DNA of 64,000 nucleotides from JACWAE01 sp963847595 (GTDB lineage Bacteria; Chloroflexota; Dehalococcoidia; SZUA-161), in the NCBI GenBank assembly GCA_963847595.1, contig CAWKAJ010000002.1, positions 1,240,001 to 1,304,000 on the forward strand, given 5' to 3'. The notes under the pieces are model-generated. The model made no database searches. It was given only the letters and a program-made list of their open reading frames with translations, and had not been told where the DNA came from. A program made the translations under genes and the position numbers. Below, piece by piece: positions 16,255-24,040 of the stretch; within the stretch, counting starts at the first letter, position 1; each line of letters starts with the position of its first letter.

Positions 16255-17982
16255 ATGAAAGCCGCTATCTACTGCAGGGTAAGCACCGAAGACCAAGAGA
16301 GAGAAGGAACAAGCCTTCAGACGCAGCTTGAGGCTTGTCTAGCCTACTGTAAGCAGAAAGGCTATGAAGTCGCCCGCCGTTTCAGCGAAACGTTCTCAGG
16401 ACTTACCCTAGAACGCCCCAAGCTAAACGAATTGCTAGACTTGATACAGTCCAACCAGATTGATGTTGTCGTGATCTACTGCCTTGACCGCCTATCACGC
16501 GACCCCACCCACGGAGTTATACTCACCCAAGAACTTGAGAAGCACAACGTTACTCTTGAAGCTGTAACCGAGACTGTAGAGAGCACGGAACTAGGCAAGC
16601 TCATAAGCTACATTCGAGGATTCGCTTCAAAGCTTGAAGCCGAGAAAATACGAGAGCGCACCATGCGAGGCAAGCTAGCCTACTTGAAGGAAGGCAAGCT
16701 GCCACAGGGAACTGGCATCGGTATCTACGGCTACCAGTGGGATAAGGCCACAGGACGCCGAACTGTAATGGATTACGAAGCTAAAGTGGTTCAGAAAATC
16801 TTCAATATGGTGCTACAAGGCTTCAGCTTCTACAAAATAGCCCTTGAACTCAACAAGGCATCTATCAAATCCAAGTCAGGTTCTATGTGGCATCCGTTGA
16901 CCATCAGGCGAATTGCCACCAACGAATCCTACGCCGGAAAGACCTATTTCAGTAAGACCAAGCGCACGGCCAAGACGAAGGTCACTTCAAGACCAAAGGA
17001 AGACTGGATATTACTTCCCGATGTTACACCGCCCATCATATCCGAGGAGATGTTTAATCGTACTCAGGAAGCAATACGCCAGGCTAAACAGGCGCGACCC
17101 ATAAAGCAGAACAGTGCCTACTTGCTCACAGGCTTTATAAAGTGCAGCAAGTGTGGCTCACCGATAGGTGGAACCACACTAAACGGCAAATATAGATACT
17201 ACAAATGCCGAGGTTCAATCCCAACCACAACCAGAGACAAAATATGTGACGCAGGATATATTAGGGCTAACGACCTTGAAAGCTCAGTCTGGAACAAATT
17301 CCTTGAAATGTTATTGAGTCCGCTAACCATACTCAGTCTCCTTACTGATGCGGGGCATGCAGACCGAACAAAATCCCAACAAGACAACACATTACGCTTG
17401 ATGGATAAACAGATAAACCAACTTCGCAGAAAATTGAAGACTTATCCAGCTAAGGAAAGAAAGCTCTATGACTTGCTATCCCACGAAGCTGTCACCAAAG
17501 ACTACGTTCTTGACGCAGTTAATAAGCTGAAGCAGGAGCGTTTGAACGATGAACATCAACTGAGACAGTTGCTCGCAACCCGAAAAGAAGCTACCACAGC
17601 CGATAGCTTTCACTTTAAGCTCAGTGAAATATCCGAACGACTCAGGTCAGAAGCCTTGCAGTCTCAACAAGCCAGTCCAAGCCCTACAGATGACCTGAAG
17701 GAAAAGCGTAGCCTACTTGAGCAACTACAGCTTGAAGTAGTGGCAAATCCACAAAGCTATGAGTTTAGCTTCAAACTACCTGGTCAGATAATTTCGACTT
17801 CTGGGGCTGATGATGAGGCTTTGTTCAATCAAGCTCTAAAGGAGTTTGAACAGCAGCATCCCGATACTTCTATCGAGGACTTACTAGACATTAACAAGCA
17901 ACTACCCGAAGATACACCATTTGCCAAAGTTGTTAACCAGGTGAAGCAGAATTTAGTCACCATTGAACAAACATCGGCATGA
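16255..17982 (+). CDS. Large serine recombinase (integrase) of the dnaN-associated element
   Basis: 575 aa. The catalytic resolvase domain is residues 1-145: YCRVSTEDQ with nucleophile Ser10, SLQTQLEAC and YCLDRLSRDP with the conserved arginines. A recombinase domain follows (GIYGYQWDKATGRRTV ... WHPLTIRRIATNESYAGK), then a zinc ribbon (CSKCGSPIGGTT ... YYKCRG), a coiled-coil region and a C-terminal tail. It cuts and rejoins DNA through a phosphoserine link. Its stop at 17980-17982 lies inside the dnaN reading frame: the last nine codons overlap the dnaN 3' end, so the att site supplies the recombinase C-terminus. It is the probable integrase for the unit starting at 14303. Confidence 0.92.
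   Translation: MKAAIYCRVSTEDQEREGTSLQTQLEACLAYCKQKGYEVARRFSETFSGLTLERPKLNELLDLIQSNQIDVVVIYCLDRLSRDPTHGVILTQELEKHNVTLEAVTETVESTELGKLISYIRGFASKLEAEKIRERTMRGKLAYLKEGKLPQGTGIGIYGYQWDKATGRRTVMDYEAKVVQKIFNMVLQGFSFYKIALELNKASIKSKSGSMWHPLTIRRIATNESYAGKTYFSKTKRTAKTKVTSRPKEDWILLPDVTPPIISEEMFNRTQEAIRQAKQARPIKQNSAYLLTGFIKCSKCGSPIGGTTLNGKYRYYKCRGSIPTTTRDKICDAGYIRANDLESSVWNKFLEMLLSPLTILSLLTDAGHADRTKSQQDNTLRLMDKQINQLRRKLKTYPAKERKLYDLLSHEAVTKDYVLDAVNKLKQERLNDEHQLRQLLATRKEATTADSFHFKLSEISERLRSEALQSQQASPSPTDDLKEKRSLLEQLQLEVVANPQSYEFSFKLPGQIISTSGADDEALFNQALKEFEQQHPDTSIEDLLDINKQLPEDTPFAKVVNQVKQNLVTIEQTSA
17949..17980. other. Probable attachment site at the 3' end of dnaN
   Basis: The block GAATTTAGTCACCATTG plus AACATCGGCAT recurs at 12284-12315, and its core is repeated at 6030 and 14305 with only synonymous changes in the dnaN reading. 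It spans the dnaN stop codon and the end of the recombinase gene. Integration here would preserve the dnaN product. Confidence 0.65.
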
Positions 17983-19084
17983 CCACGTGGATGTAGCTCT
18001 CATCCCCTACCGGGCGGATGACCCCGGGGCTGGAGGAGGTTGTGGTCTCCAGAGCTACCTCGTCCTTGGCGATAACCCCAAGCACATCCATCAGGTATTT
18101 GCTATTGAAGGCAATCTTGGCTTCCTCTCCCTCGACAGCAGCATCGACCTCACCCACGTTGTCGCCAATTTCTTCGGCACGGGCTGAGATAGCTATCTTG
18201 CCCTTGCCATCCCTGGGCATTATCTGGAGTCGAACTATGCCACTGCCATCTCTGGCGAAGATGGAGGCGCTTTTGGTGGCCCTGAGGAACTCGGAAAGCT
18301 TGACCACCGCCCTGGTACTGTGGCTCTTGGGAATAAGCTGGGAATAATTGGGGAAAGTGCCCTGGATCAACTGGGAGACCATCTCTACATTTCTGAGACG
18401 GAACATCACCTGGCTTTTCTGGGAATTGACGATAAGCTCCAGAGGCTCTTCCTGCTCGCTGATGAGACGAGTTAGCTCGTTGAGGGAGCGCGCAGGGATA
18501 ATGATAGCTATCTTCGTGTCCACGTTCTTAGCCAGAGGGACCTTGCGCACTGCCAGCCGAAAGCCATCAGCAGCGGCCAGAGTAAGCTGCTCCCCTTCGA
18601 ACTCGGCGTGGACGCCGGTAAGGACGGGGCGCGACTCCTCGGACGCTGCGGCAAACACCACCTGGTTGATTGCCAGCCGCAGGTCGCCGGGCTTCATCTT
18701 GACATTCATCCCATCGGTGATCTTGGGGATAGCCGGGAAATCGGCGGGGTCCAGTCCACTGATGTGTGCCTCATGACGGGCACACCTTAGCTCCACGCTC
18801 TTGCTGCGAGGGGAGAGGGCCATGTCTATCCGGCCGCTGGGGAGAGAGTTTACGAAATCGGTGACCAGCCTCGCCGGAATAGTAACCGTGCCTTCCTTCT
18901 CAATAGTGGCTGGTATCCAGCAACTGATGGCAATCTCCAGATTAGTTGCAGCCAGCCTGAGCCGGGAGCCCTCTGTGGCTATCAGAACATTATTGGTTAT
19001 GGGCATAACGGCCCTGGTTGCCACCGCCCTGCCCACCACAGCCAATCCTTTACTTAAGTCCTCTTGAGCACATGAAACTTTCAT
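17957..19084 (-). CDS. dnaN: DNA polymerase III subunit beta (sliding clamp)
   Basis: 375-aa beta clamp that encircles DNA and tethers the replicative polymerase. Three similar clamp domains can be followed: MKVSCAQEDLSKGLAVVGRA with NVLIATEGSRLRLAATNLEI; then QVVFAAASEESRPVLTGVHA with AADGFRLAVRKV; then VKLSEFLRATKSASIFARDG through NSKYLMDVL and the terminal HVVMPMFVQW. Length is normal for the family. The C-terminus, part of the partner-binding cleft in known clamps, is intact although a recombinase gene overlaps its last codons. A promoter with TTGACG and TATACT precedes it. No dnaA or recF is adjacent. Confidence 0.96.
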   Translation of the reverse strand: MKVSCAQEDLSKGLAVVGRAVATRAVMPITNNVLIATEGSRLRLAATNLEIAISCWIPATIEKEGTVTIPARLVTDFVNSLPSGRIDMALSPRSKSVELRCARHEAHISGLDPADFPAIPKITDGMNVKMKPGDLRLAINQVVFAAASEESRPVLTGVHAEFEGEQLTLAAADGFRLAVRKVPLAKNVDTKIAIIIPARSLNELTRLISEQEEPLELIVNSQKSQVMFRLRNVEMVSQLIQGTFPNYSQLIPKSHSTRAVVKLSEFLRATKSASIFARDGSGIVRLQIMPRDGKGKIAISARAEEIGDNVGEVDAAVEGEEAKIAFNSKYLMDVLGVIAKDEVALETTTSSSPGVIRPVGDESYIHVVMPMFVQW

Positions 19085-19118
19085 CGTTCACCACCCAGTC
19101 AGAGTGAATAGTGGCAGT

Positions 19119-19148
19119 AGTATACCCTGCAATTATCCACTGCGTCAA
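19119..19148 (-). promoter_or_regulatory. Sigma-70-type promoter for dnaN
   Basis: On the minus strand, TTGACG (-35, complement of 19143-19148) and TATACT (-10, complement of 19119-19124) are separated by 18 bp, placing transcription about 30 bp before the dnaN start. Confidence 0.6.
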
Positions 19149-19182
19149 GTAGCAGAAAAGCAAACAAGCAAAGCTATTTCAG

Positions 19183-19731
19183 CTATAAGTCCTCAGACTG
19201 GGTTGGCTCGAGCCAGCTTCTATACAGCTCCATAACTACGAAATTGTGTCCTTTGTCATTGATATGTCCACTGACTAAGAAGCCGCACTTCTGAAAACAC
19301 CGCTGGGCTCTGGTATTCCATTCCAGGGTGTCTAAGTAGACCCTTTCCAGATTCAGGTCGTGGAAGATATGAGAGACCAACGTCATTAGCGCATCACTCC
19401 CATAACCCTTCCCCCAGTAGTCCCGGTCGCCGATAATGATACCTAACTTGGCCTGCTTCCTAATCTTATCCACGTCGTAGTACATGCAGTTTCCGATGTG
19501 CCGGCCATCCAGAGTATCTATGGCAAACCAGCGTCGGTCTTCCTTGAAAGAGCGTAACTGCTCCGTGTAGTAAAGCATGAATTCTCGAAAAGACAACTTT
19601 AAGGGCAATACCGCATCGTAGAGAGCCAACTCGGGGTCGGACCTCCAGGCATAATCATTGGCGGCATCGTCAGGCTGCTTCTCCCGCAATACCACCTTCT
19701 GTCCTCTTAGACCCAGCTCATCACCAATCAT
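19183..19731 (-). CDS. GNAT-family N-acetyltransferase (RimJ/RimL-like)
   Basis: 182-aa acetyl-CoA-dependent acetyltransferase. The N-terminus LRGQKVVLREKQPDDAANDY begins like the RimL group. The acetyl-CoA-binding loop is IIIGDRDYWGKGYGSDALMT (the Q/RxxGxG/A position reads YWGKGYG), followed by LNLERVYLDTLEWNTRAQRC and FQKCGFLVSGHI, where the Asn and the FxKxGF segment are typical. The substrate could be a protein N-terminus or a small molecule. It is read away from dnaJ and toward the dnaN promoter, with only 35 bp before that promoter. Confidence 0.88.
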   Translation of the reverse strand: MIGDELGLRGQKVVLREKQPDDAANDYAWRSDPELALYDAVLPLKLSFREFMLYYTEQLRSFKEDRRWFAIDTLDGRHIGNCMYYDVDKIRKQAKLGIIIGDRDYWGKGYGSDALMTLVSHIFHDLNLERVYLDTLEWNTRAQRCFQKCGFLVSGHINDKGHNFVVMELYRSWLEPTQSEDL

Positions 19732-19848
19732 ACAGCTAAAATTCTATTCTTTGCATGTGCATGAGTCAACCTTGCAATTATTTCTGTGCGACTTGAGGGA
19801 ATTCCCCTCTCTAAACTATCCTTAGCAAACAGCACTATAGAATGTCCC

Positions 19849-19877
19849 TTGTACATGCAGAAGGCGTGGTCTATAAT
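19849..19877 (+). promoter_or_regulatory. Sigma-70-type promoter for dnaJ
   Basis: TTGTAC at 19849-19854 and a perfect TATAAT at 19872-19877, spaced exactly 17 bp, 34 bp before the dnaJ start. No CIRCE-type heat-shock inverted repeat is seen. Confidence 0.75.
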
Positions 19878-19911
19878 TATTAGAATAGCGAAAATTAAGG
19901 TTTGAAGGCTT

Positions 19912-21027
19912 ATGGCTAATAAACGCGACTACTACGATGTTCTGGGCGTGGACAGAAATGCCTCTGATGACGAAATCAAGAAGGCGTTCCGAAAGTTGGC
20001 ATTTCAGTATCATCCCGACCACAATAGAGACCAGGGAGCCGAGGAGAAGTTCAAAGAGATCAAAGAAGCCTACGATATTCTCAGCGACTCTCAGAAACGC
20101 GCCGCTTACGACCGCTTTGGCCACGCCGGAGTGCAGGGCTTCGGCGGCCGTGGTTTCGAGGGCTTCGATTTCGGCGGATTTGGGGACATCTTCGATGCCT
20201 TCTTCGGCGGCGCAGCCCGTCGCCCAGGGCCGCAACAGGGTGCCGACCTGAGCTATAACCTCACTATCTCCTTCGAAGAGGCAGTCTTCGGCACCGAGAA
20301 AGAAATGGAAATAGTACGCACGGAGGTCTGCTCTGTCTGCAAGGGGAGCAGAAGCGAACCAGGCAGCCAGCCTGCTAAGTGCCCTACCTGCAATGGCACC
20401 GGAGAGGTGCGCCGGACTCAGCGCAGCATATTCGGCCAGTTCATCAATGTGACCATTTGTAGCCGCTGCCATGGCGAAGGGAGAATCATTACCAAACCCT
20501 GCTCTCATTGCAACGGCCAGGGCAAGGAGCGTTTTGCGCGCAAAATCGCCGTCAAGATACCACCGGGGGTCGATGAAGGAACACAGATTCGGCTGAGCAG
20601 CGAAGGGGATGCCGGCGCACAAGGCGGCCCACAGGGGAATCTCTACGTGTCACTATCAGTGCAGAAGCACAAGTTCTTCCAGCGGGAAGGCGACAACATC
20701 CAATATGAACTGCCGATAAACTTCGCTCAAGCTGCCCTCGGCGACGAGGTGCAAATCCCGACTGTGGACGGCGATATTACTCTGAAAATACCCGCAGGCA
20801 GTCAGACAGGCAAGGTATTTCGCTTCAAGGAAAAGGGTATTCCCCATCTGCGCCACCCCGGGCGCGGCGACCAGTTGGTGAGACTCTTTGTGGTCACCCC
20901 CTCGTCCCTGGACGAAACGCAAAAGAAGATTTTCAAAGAGCTGTCAAAGACGCTGGGCAAGGCAACGCTGCCTAAAGAGGATAGAAGTTTCTTCGAGAAA
21001 ATCAAGGATACCTTCGGGGGTGGATAG
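19912..21027 (+). CDS. dnaJ: Chaperone protein DnaJ
   Basis: 371-aa type I J-protein, co-chaperone of DnaK. The J domain is at residues 1-70 with the HPD tripeptide (YHPDHNRD), followed by a Gly/Phe-rich region (GFGGRGFEGFDFGGFGDIFD). The zinc domain is near residues 145-205 with four Cys pairs: CSVCKGS, CPTCNGTG, CSRCHGEG and CSHCNGQG; the first deviates slightly from CxxCxGxG. C-terminal substrate-binding domains contain VKIPPGVDEGTQIRL and the dimerisation region. No grpE or dnaK is adjacent, so it is an orphan dnaJ under its own strong promoter. rsmE follows, as in many bacteria. Confidence 0.96.
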   Translation: MANKRDYYDVLGVDRNASDDEIKKAFRKLAFQYHPDHNRDQGAEEKFKEIKEAYDILSDSQKRAAYDRFGHAGVQGFGGRGFEGFDFGGFGDIFDAFFGGAARRPGPQQGADLSYNLTISFEEAVFGTEKEMEIVRTEVCSVCKGSRSEPGSQPAKCPTCNGTGEVRRTQRSIFGQFINVTICSRCHGEGRIITKPCSHCNGQGKERFARKIAVKIPPGVDEGTQIRLSSEGDAGAQGGPQGNLYVSLSVQKHKFFQREGDNIQYELPINFAQAALGDEVQIPTVDGDITLKIPAGSQTGKVFRFKEKGIPHLRHPGRGDQLVRLFVVTPSSLDETQKKIFKELSKTLGKATLPKEDRSFFEKIKDTFGGG

Positions 21028-21113
21028 TGAGATGGCGGAATGCGCCATCTCTTCGCAGCGCCGTTGAGCCTCACAATATCCTGGCCTGAAACAGGCCGGA
21101 TTCTTGACCGAGA

Positions 21114-21857
21114 ATGCATCGCTTTTTCTTACCCGCAGATTGGATCGCCGAGGGCACGGTAGCTATTACCGGTAAGCTCGTCCACCAGATACGCATTGTG
21201 CTGCGCCTGGGAGCCGGCGACCACATCACTGTTCTCGATAATAGCGGCTGGGAGTACGAGGTGGAGCTACAAAAAGTGGACAGCGTCAGAGTTGAAGGAA
21301 AGGTAGTCAGCAAATCCCCGGCTGTTACTGAGCCTCGCACGAAAATCACCCTGTATCAGGCGCTGCTCAAGGGGAGCAATTTCGAATTCGTTCTCCAGAA
21401 GTGTACAGAAATCGGTGTGGCAGGCTTTGTACCGCTAATCTGCGAGCGTTGTGTGGCGGGCGAACCAGACAGTAAACGTCTCAGCCGCTGGAGAAGTATA
21501 ATCCGCGAGGCTGCGGAATTATCCAGGCGAGGGAAGCTGCCGGTTTTGCATAACCCGACCAGTTTCACTGAGGCGTGCAAGTCCGCTAGCGGAATTTCGC
21601 TTATCCCCTGGGAGGAGGAAAAGGCCAGAGGCATTGGCGATGTGCTCAGAAGCCATCAGAAAATCAGAAACGACTCCGCAATCAACATCTTCGTCGGCCC
21701 CGAGGGCGGGTTCTCCCATAATGAGGTAGAGTTTGCCCGAAGCTGCGGAATCGTTCCTCTAAGTTTGGGCCACCGCATACTGCGTGCGGAGACCGCGGGT
21801 TTAGTCGCGGCGGCTATCACCCTCTATGAATTCGGCGAGCTGGACAACAGCAGATAG
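21114..21857 (+). CDS. rsmE: 16S rRNA (uracil-1498-N3)-methyltransferase RsmE
   Basis: 247-aa SPOUT-class methyltransferase that makes m3U1498 in 16S rRNA. It has an N-terminal PUA-like domain (MHRFFLPADW ... HQIRIVLRLGAGDHITVLDN), then the core with YQALLKGSNFEFVLQKCTEIG, and the trefoil-knot SAM site FVGPEGGFSHNEVEFA ... LSLGHRILRAETAGLVAAA. Length and order are typical of RsmE. It lies 86 bp after dnaJ on the same strand, a common pairing, and is probably co-transcribed with it. Confidence 0.95.
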   Translation: MHRFFLPADWIAEGTVAITGKLVHQIRIVLRLGAGDHITVLDNSGWEYEVELQKVDSVRVEGKVVSKSPAVTEPRTKITLYQALLKGSNFEFVLQKCTEIGVAGFVPLICERCVAGEPDSKRLSRWRSIIREAAELSRRGKLPVLHNPTSFTEACKSASGISLIPWEEEKARGIGDVLRSHQKIRNDSAINIFVGPEGGFSHNEVEFARSCGIVPLSLGHRILRAETAGLVAAAITLYEFGELDNSR

Positions 21858-21958
21858 CGTGTCATTTTAGCGCCACAGCCGCAATTAGCGAAAGCAACAG
21901 TGCAAGGTGCGACAGTCAAGCGCTCCGTCCTCATCTCACTTGTAGGCAGGGCATATTA

Positions 21959-22342
21959 TTATGTCTGGGAGCCTTTCCTCTTCAGGTGCTCCTCGACCTT
22001 AGCAATCAGCTCCTTAGGTTTCAACGGTTTTCGGAGAAACTCAGAAACTTGGAATGGAAAGGGCTGCCCGAGCGAATCAGAGAAGCTGGTCAGTGCCAGA
22101 ACCGGGATTTTTACAAGCGATGGGTCTTTACCGAACTGCTCAGCAAAGTTGAATCCATCCATTATCGGCATCATTATGTCCAGGAGAATTAAATCAGGTT
22201 TTTCCTTTTTGGCCTTTTCCAGCCCGTCTTTGCCATTATAGGCTACTATTACCTCGTAAGCCTTGCTTTCCAAAGTCCCTTTCATTACTGCCACAAGATC
22301 AACGTCATCGTCAACAACCAGAATCCTGGGTTTCTTGTTCAT
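21959..22342 (-). CDS. Single-domain response regulator (CheY-like)
   Basis: 127-aa receiver domain with no output domain. Acidic pocket residues are DDD at 11-13, phospho-acceptor Asp55 in LILLDIMMPIMDG, the Thr/Ser switch in LALTSFSD, and Lys near residue 107 in RKPLKPKEL. It lies 62 bp downstream of a membrane sensor kinase on the same strand, and the two probably form a pair in which the regulator acts by protein contact. Its target is unknown. Confidence 0.9.
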   Translation of the reverse strand: MNKKPRILVVDDDVDLVAVMKGTLESKAYEVIVAYNGKDGLEKAKKEKPDLILLDIMMPIMDGFNFAEQFGKDPSLVKIPVLALTSFSDSLGQPFPFQVSEFLRKPLKPKELIAKVEEHLKRKGSQT

Positions 22343-22404
22343 GTCCGATTTCCTCCTTAGCTATTTATTTTACCACAACCCGATGGGGTTTATTACCGCT
22401 TCTA

Positions 22405-23847
22405 CTAGGTTACAGCCGTTTGTTTCTTAGGGATGGTGAAGGTAAACCTGCTTCCCTTTTTAGTTTCAGGGTCAGGGCTTTCAGCCCAGATTTTACCGCC
22501 ATGAGCTTCGACTATCCTTTTGGATATGGATAGCCCCAGTCCCGTTCCCTTGGCTCCAGCATTGCTGCCGCGGAAGAAATCATTGAACAGCCGCGGTAAG
22601 TCCTCGGGTAAGATGCCAATTCCGGTGTCCGTGACCCCAACGCCTACCTCGTTTTCGTTATCAAAAACCCTGACCAGCACCATCCCTTCGTTTGTATAGT
22701 TGATGGCATTACTCACCAGATTGGTCACCACCTGTTGCAGCCTGCGGTTCGCGCCATAGACCACAGGTGAGCTCGGAGGCATCTCCACTTTCAGCGTTAA
22801 TCCTTTCTGCTGTGCCACGCTGTCGAATCCCTCCAAGGAACGTTTTATCACGTCATTAAAGGGGATCTCTCGCATTTCCCGCGTTACCTGCCCGGCTTCG
22901 ATACGGGGAATATCCAGGAGGTCGGTAATCAATGTCAGTAGCCCATCGATCCTACGGACAGCCCTTTCCAGCAAATCTTTTTGCCCGTCTGTAATCTGCC
23001 CGGTAAATCCATCCAATATATAGGACAGAAAACTCTGAGTAGCAACAAGAGGAGATTGGAGGTCATGAGCGACAACGCCAAGAAACCTGACAAAACTACG
23101 CCTTTCCTGCTCAAGTTTGACCACCTCACCGGATGCCTGCTCCAGCTCCATAGTTCTTTTCTCAAGAACCTGGTCTTTCAATCTCACCATTTCCTTTTGC
23201 CTTCTTCTCAACTCTCCAGAAACAGCAGTGATCACATATGTGCAGCCATAGACCAAAGTCGCCAAAGCAACCAGAACACCAACTACACGGCTCGTGTCCT
23301 TGTATCGACTATCAAGTACAAACCCCTGAAGATTCACATGAGGGATGACTCCATAATACTCTAATAAGACCAATAGCGTAATGGCTAAAACCGCTAAGGT
23401 GGCTAATGCATATGCCCTTCTTTGGGGAAGCAATATACTGGCAGCAATGGTGTGGGCCAAATAGAAAAATATGAAGGGGTTTTCTATACCTCCGGTGAAA
23501 TGGATCAGTGCAGTCAGCATCAACAGGTCGAGGACGATCTGGATGTTCCCAGATGTCTGGGCTCTCCTAATTACCGGACCGACCTTATCCGCTTCCAGAC
23601 TTCGTGCCTGCCAGACAAATACCAGGTTATACGAAGCGATAATGGCGCAGATGATATAGACTGGCGGAGTGGAGAAGCCGATATGGAATACCCTGGAAGA
23701 GATGAGAGTGGCAAAAACAATCATGAGAACGATAAGCCATCTCATGTTAACATACACCCCGAGTCGTAGCACTAATGCTCTCTCCTCAGGGGTATGTTCT
23801 CTCGCAGGTTGTTCTTTAGGGATCACGTTATCTATCTTCAATACCAC
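22405..23847 (-). CDS. Membrane sensor histidine kinase
   Basis: 480 aa. Six hydrophobic helices fill residues about 34-210 and form an integral membrane sensor with little extracytoplasmic sequence. A coiled-coil linker (KDQVLEKRTMELEQASGEVV) leads to the HisKA domain with FLGVVAHDLQSPLVATQSF, phospho-acceptor His261. The ATPase domain has NLVSNAINYTN (N box), VTDTGIGI (G1) and KGTGLGLSI (G2). The C-terminus is short. It is followed by the CheY-like regulator gene. The signal is unknown; a membrane-embedded sensor may detect membrane state or redox. Confidence 0.92.
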   Translation of the reverse strand: MVLKIDNVIPKEQPAREHTPEERALVLRLGVYVNMRWLIVLMIVFATLISSRVFHIGFSTPPVYIICAIIASYNLVFVWQARSLEADKVGPVIRRAQTSGNIQIVLDLLMLTALIHFTGGIENPFIFFYLAHTIAASILLPQRRAYALATLAVLAITLLVLLEYYGVIPHVNLQGFVLDSRYKDTSRVVGVLVALATLVYGCTYVITAVSGELRRRQKEMVRLKDQVLEKRTMELEQASGEVVKLEQERRSFVRFLGVVAHDLQSPLVATQSFLSYILDGFTGQITDGQKDLLERAVRRIDGLLTLITDLLDIPRIEAGQVTREMREIPFNDVIKRSLEGFDSVAQQKGLTLKVEMPPSSPVVYGANRRLQQVVTNLVSNAINYTNEGMVLVRVFDNENEVGVGVTDTGIGILPEDLPRLFNDFFRGSNAGAKGTGLGLSISKRIVEAHGGKIWAESPDPETKKGSRFTFTIPKKQTAVT

Positions 23848-24040
23848 CTAATCTCTAGCTTCAACCTCTCCGACTGAGCCAAAGACGATGTATCAAGCTC
23901 AACAACGCTGTTTCCCCAAGATTGCAGGCGATGTACTGGAGAAGTACGTCTATTGCCGCTCTTGTGATGCGCTGGCATCTATCTGCCTACCCAATCCAGA
24001 TAGCAGCCACACCAAATATACTTCAGTCTATGCTACGGAG

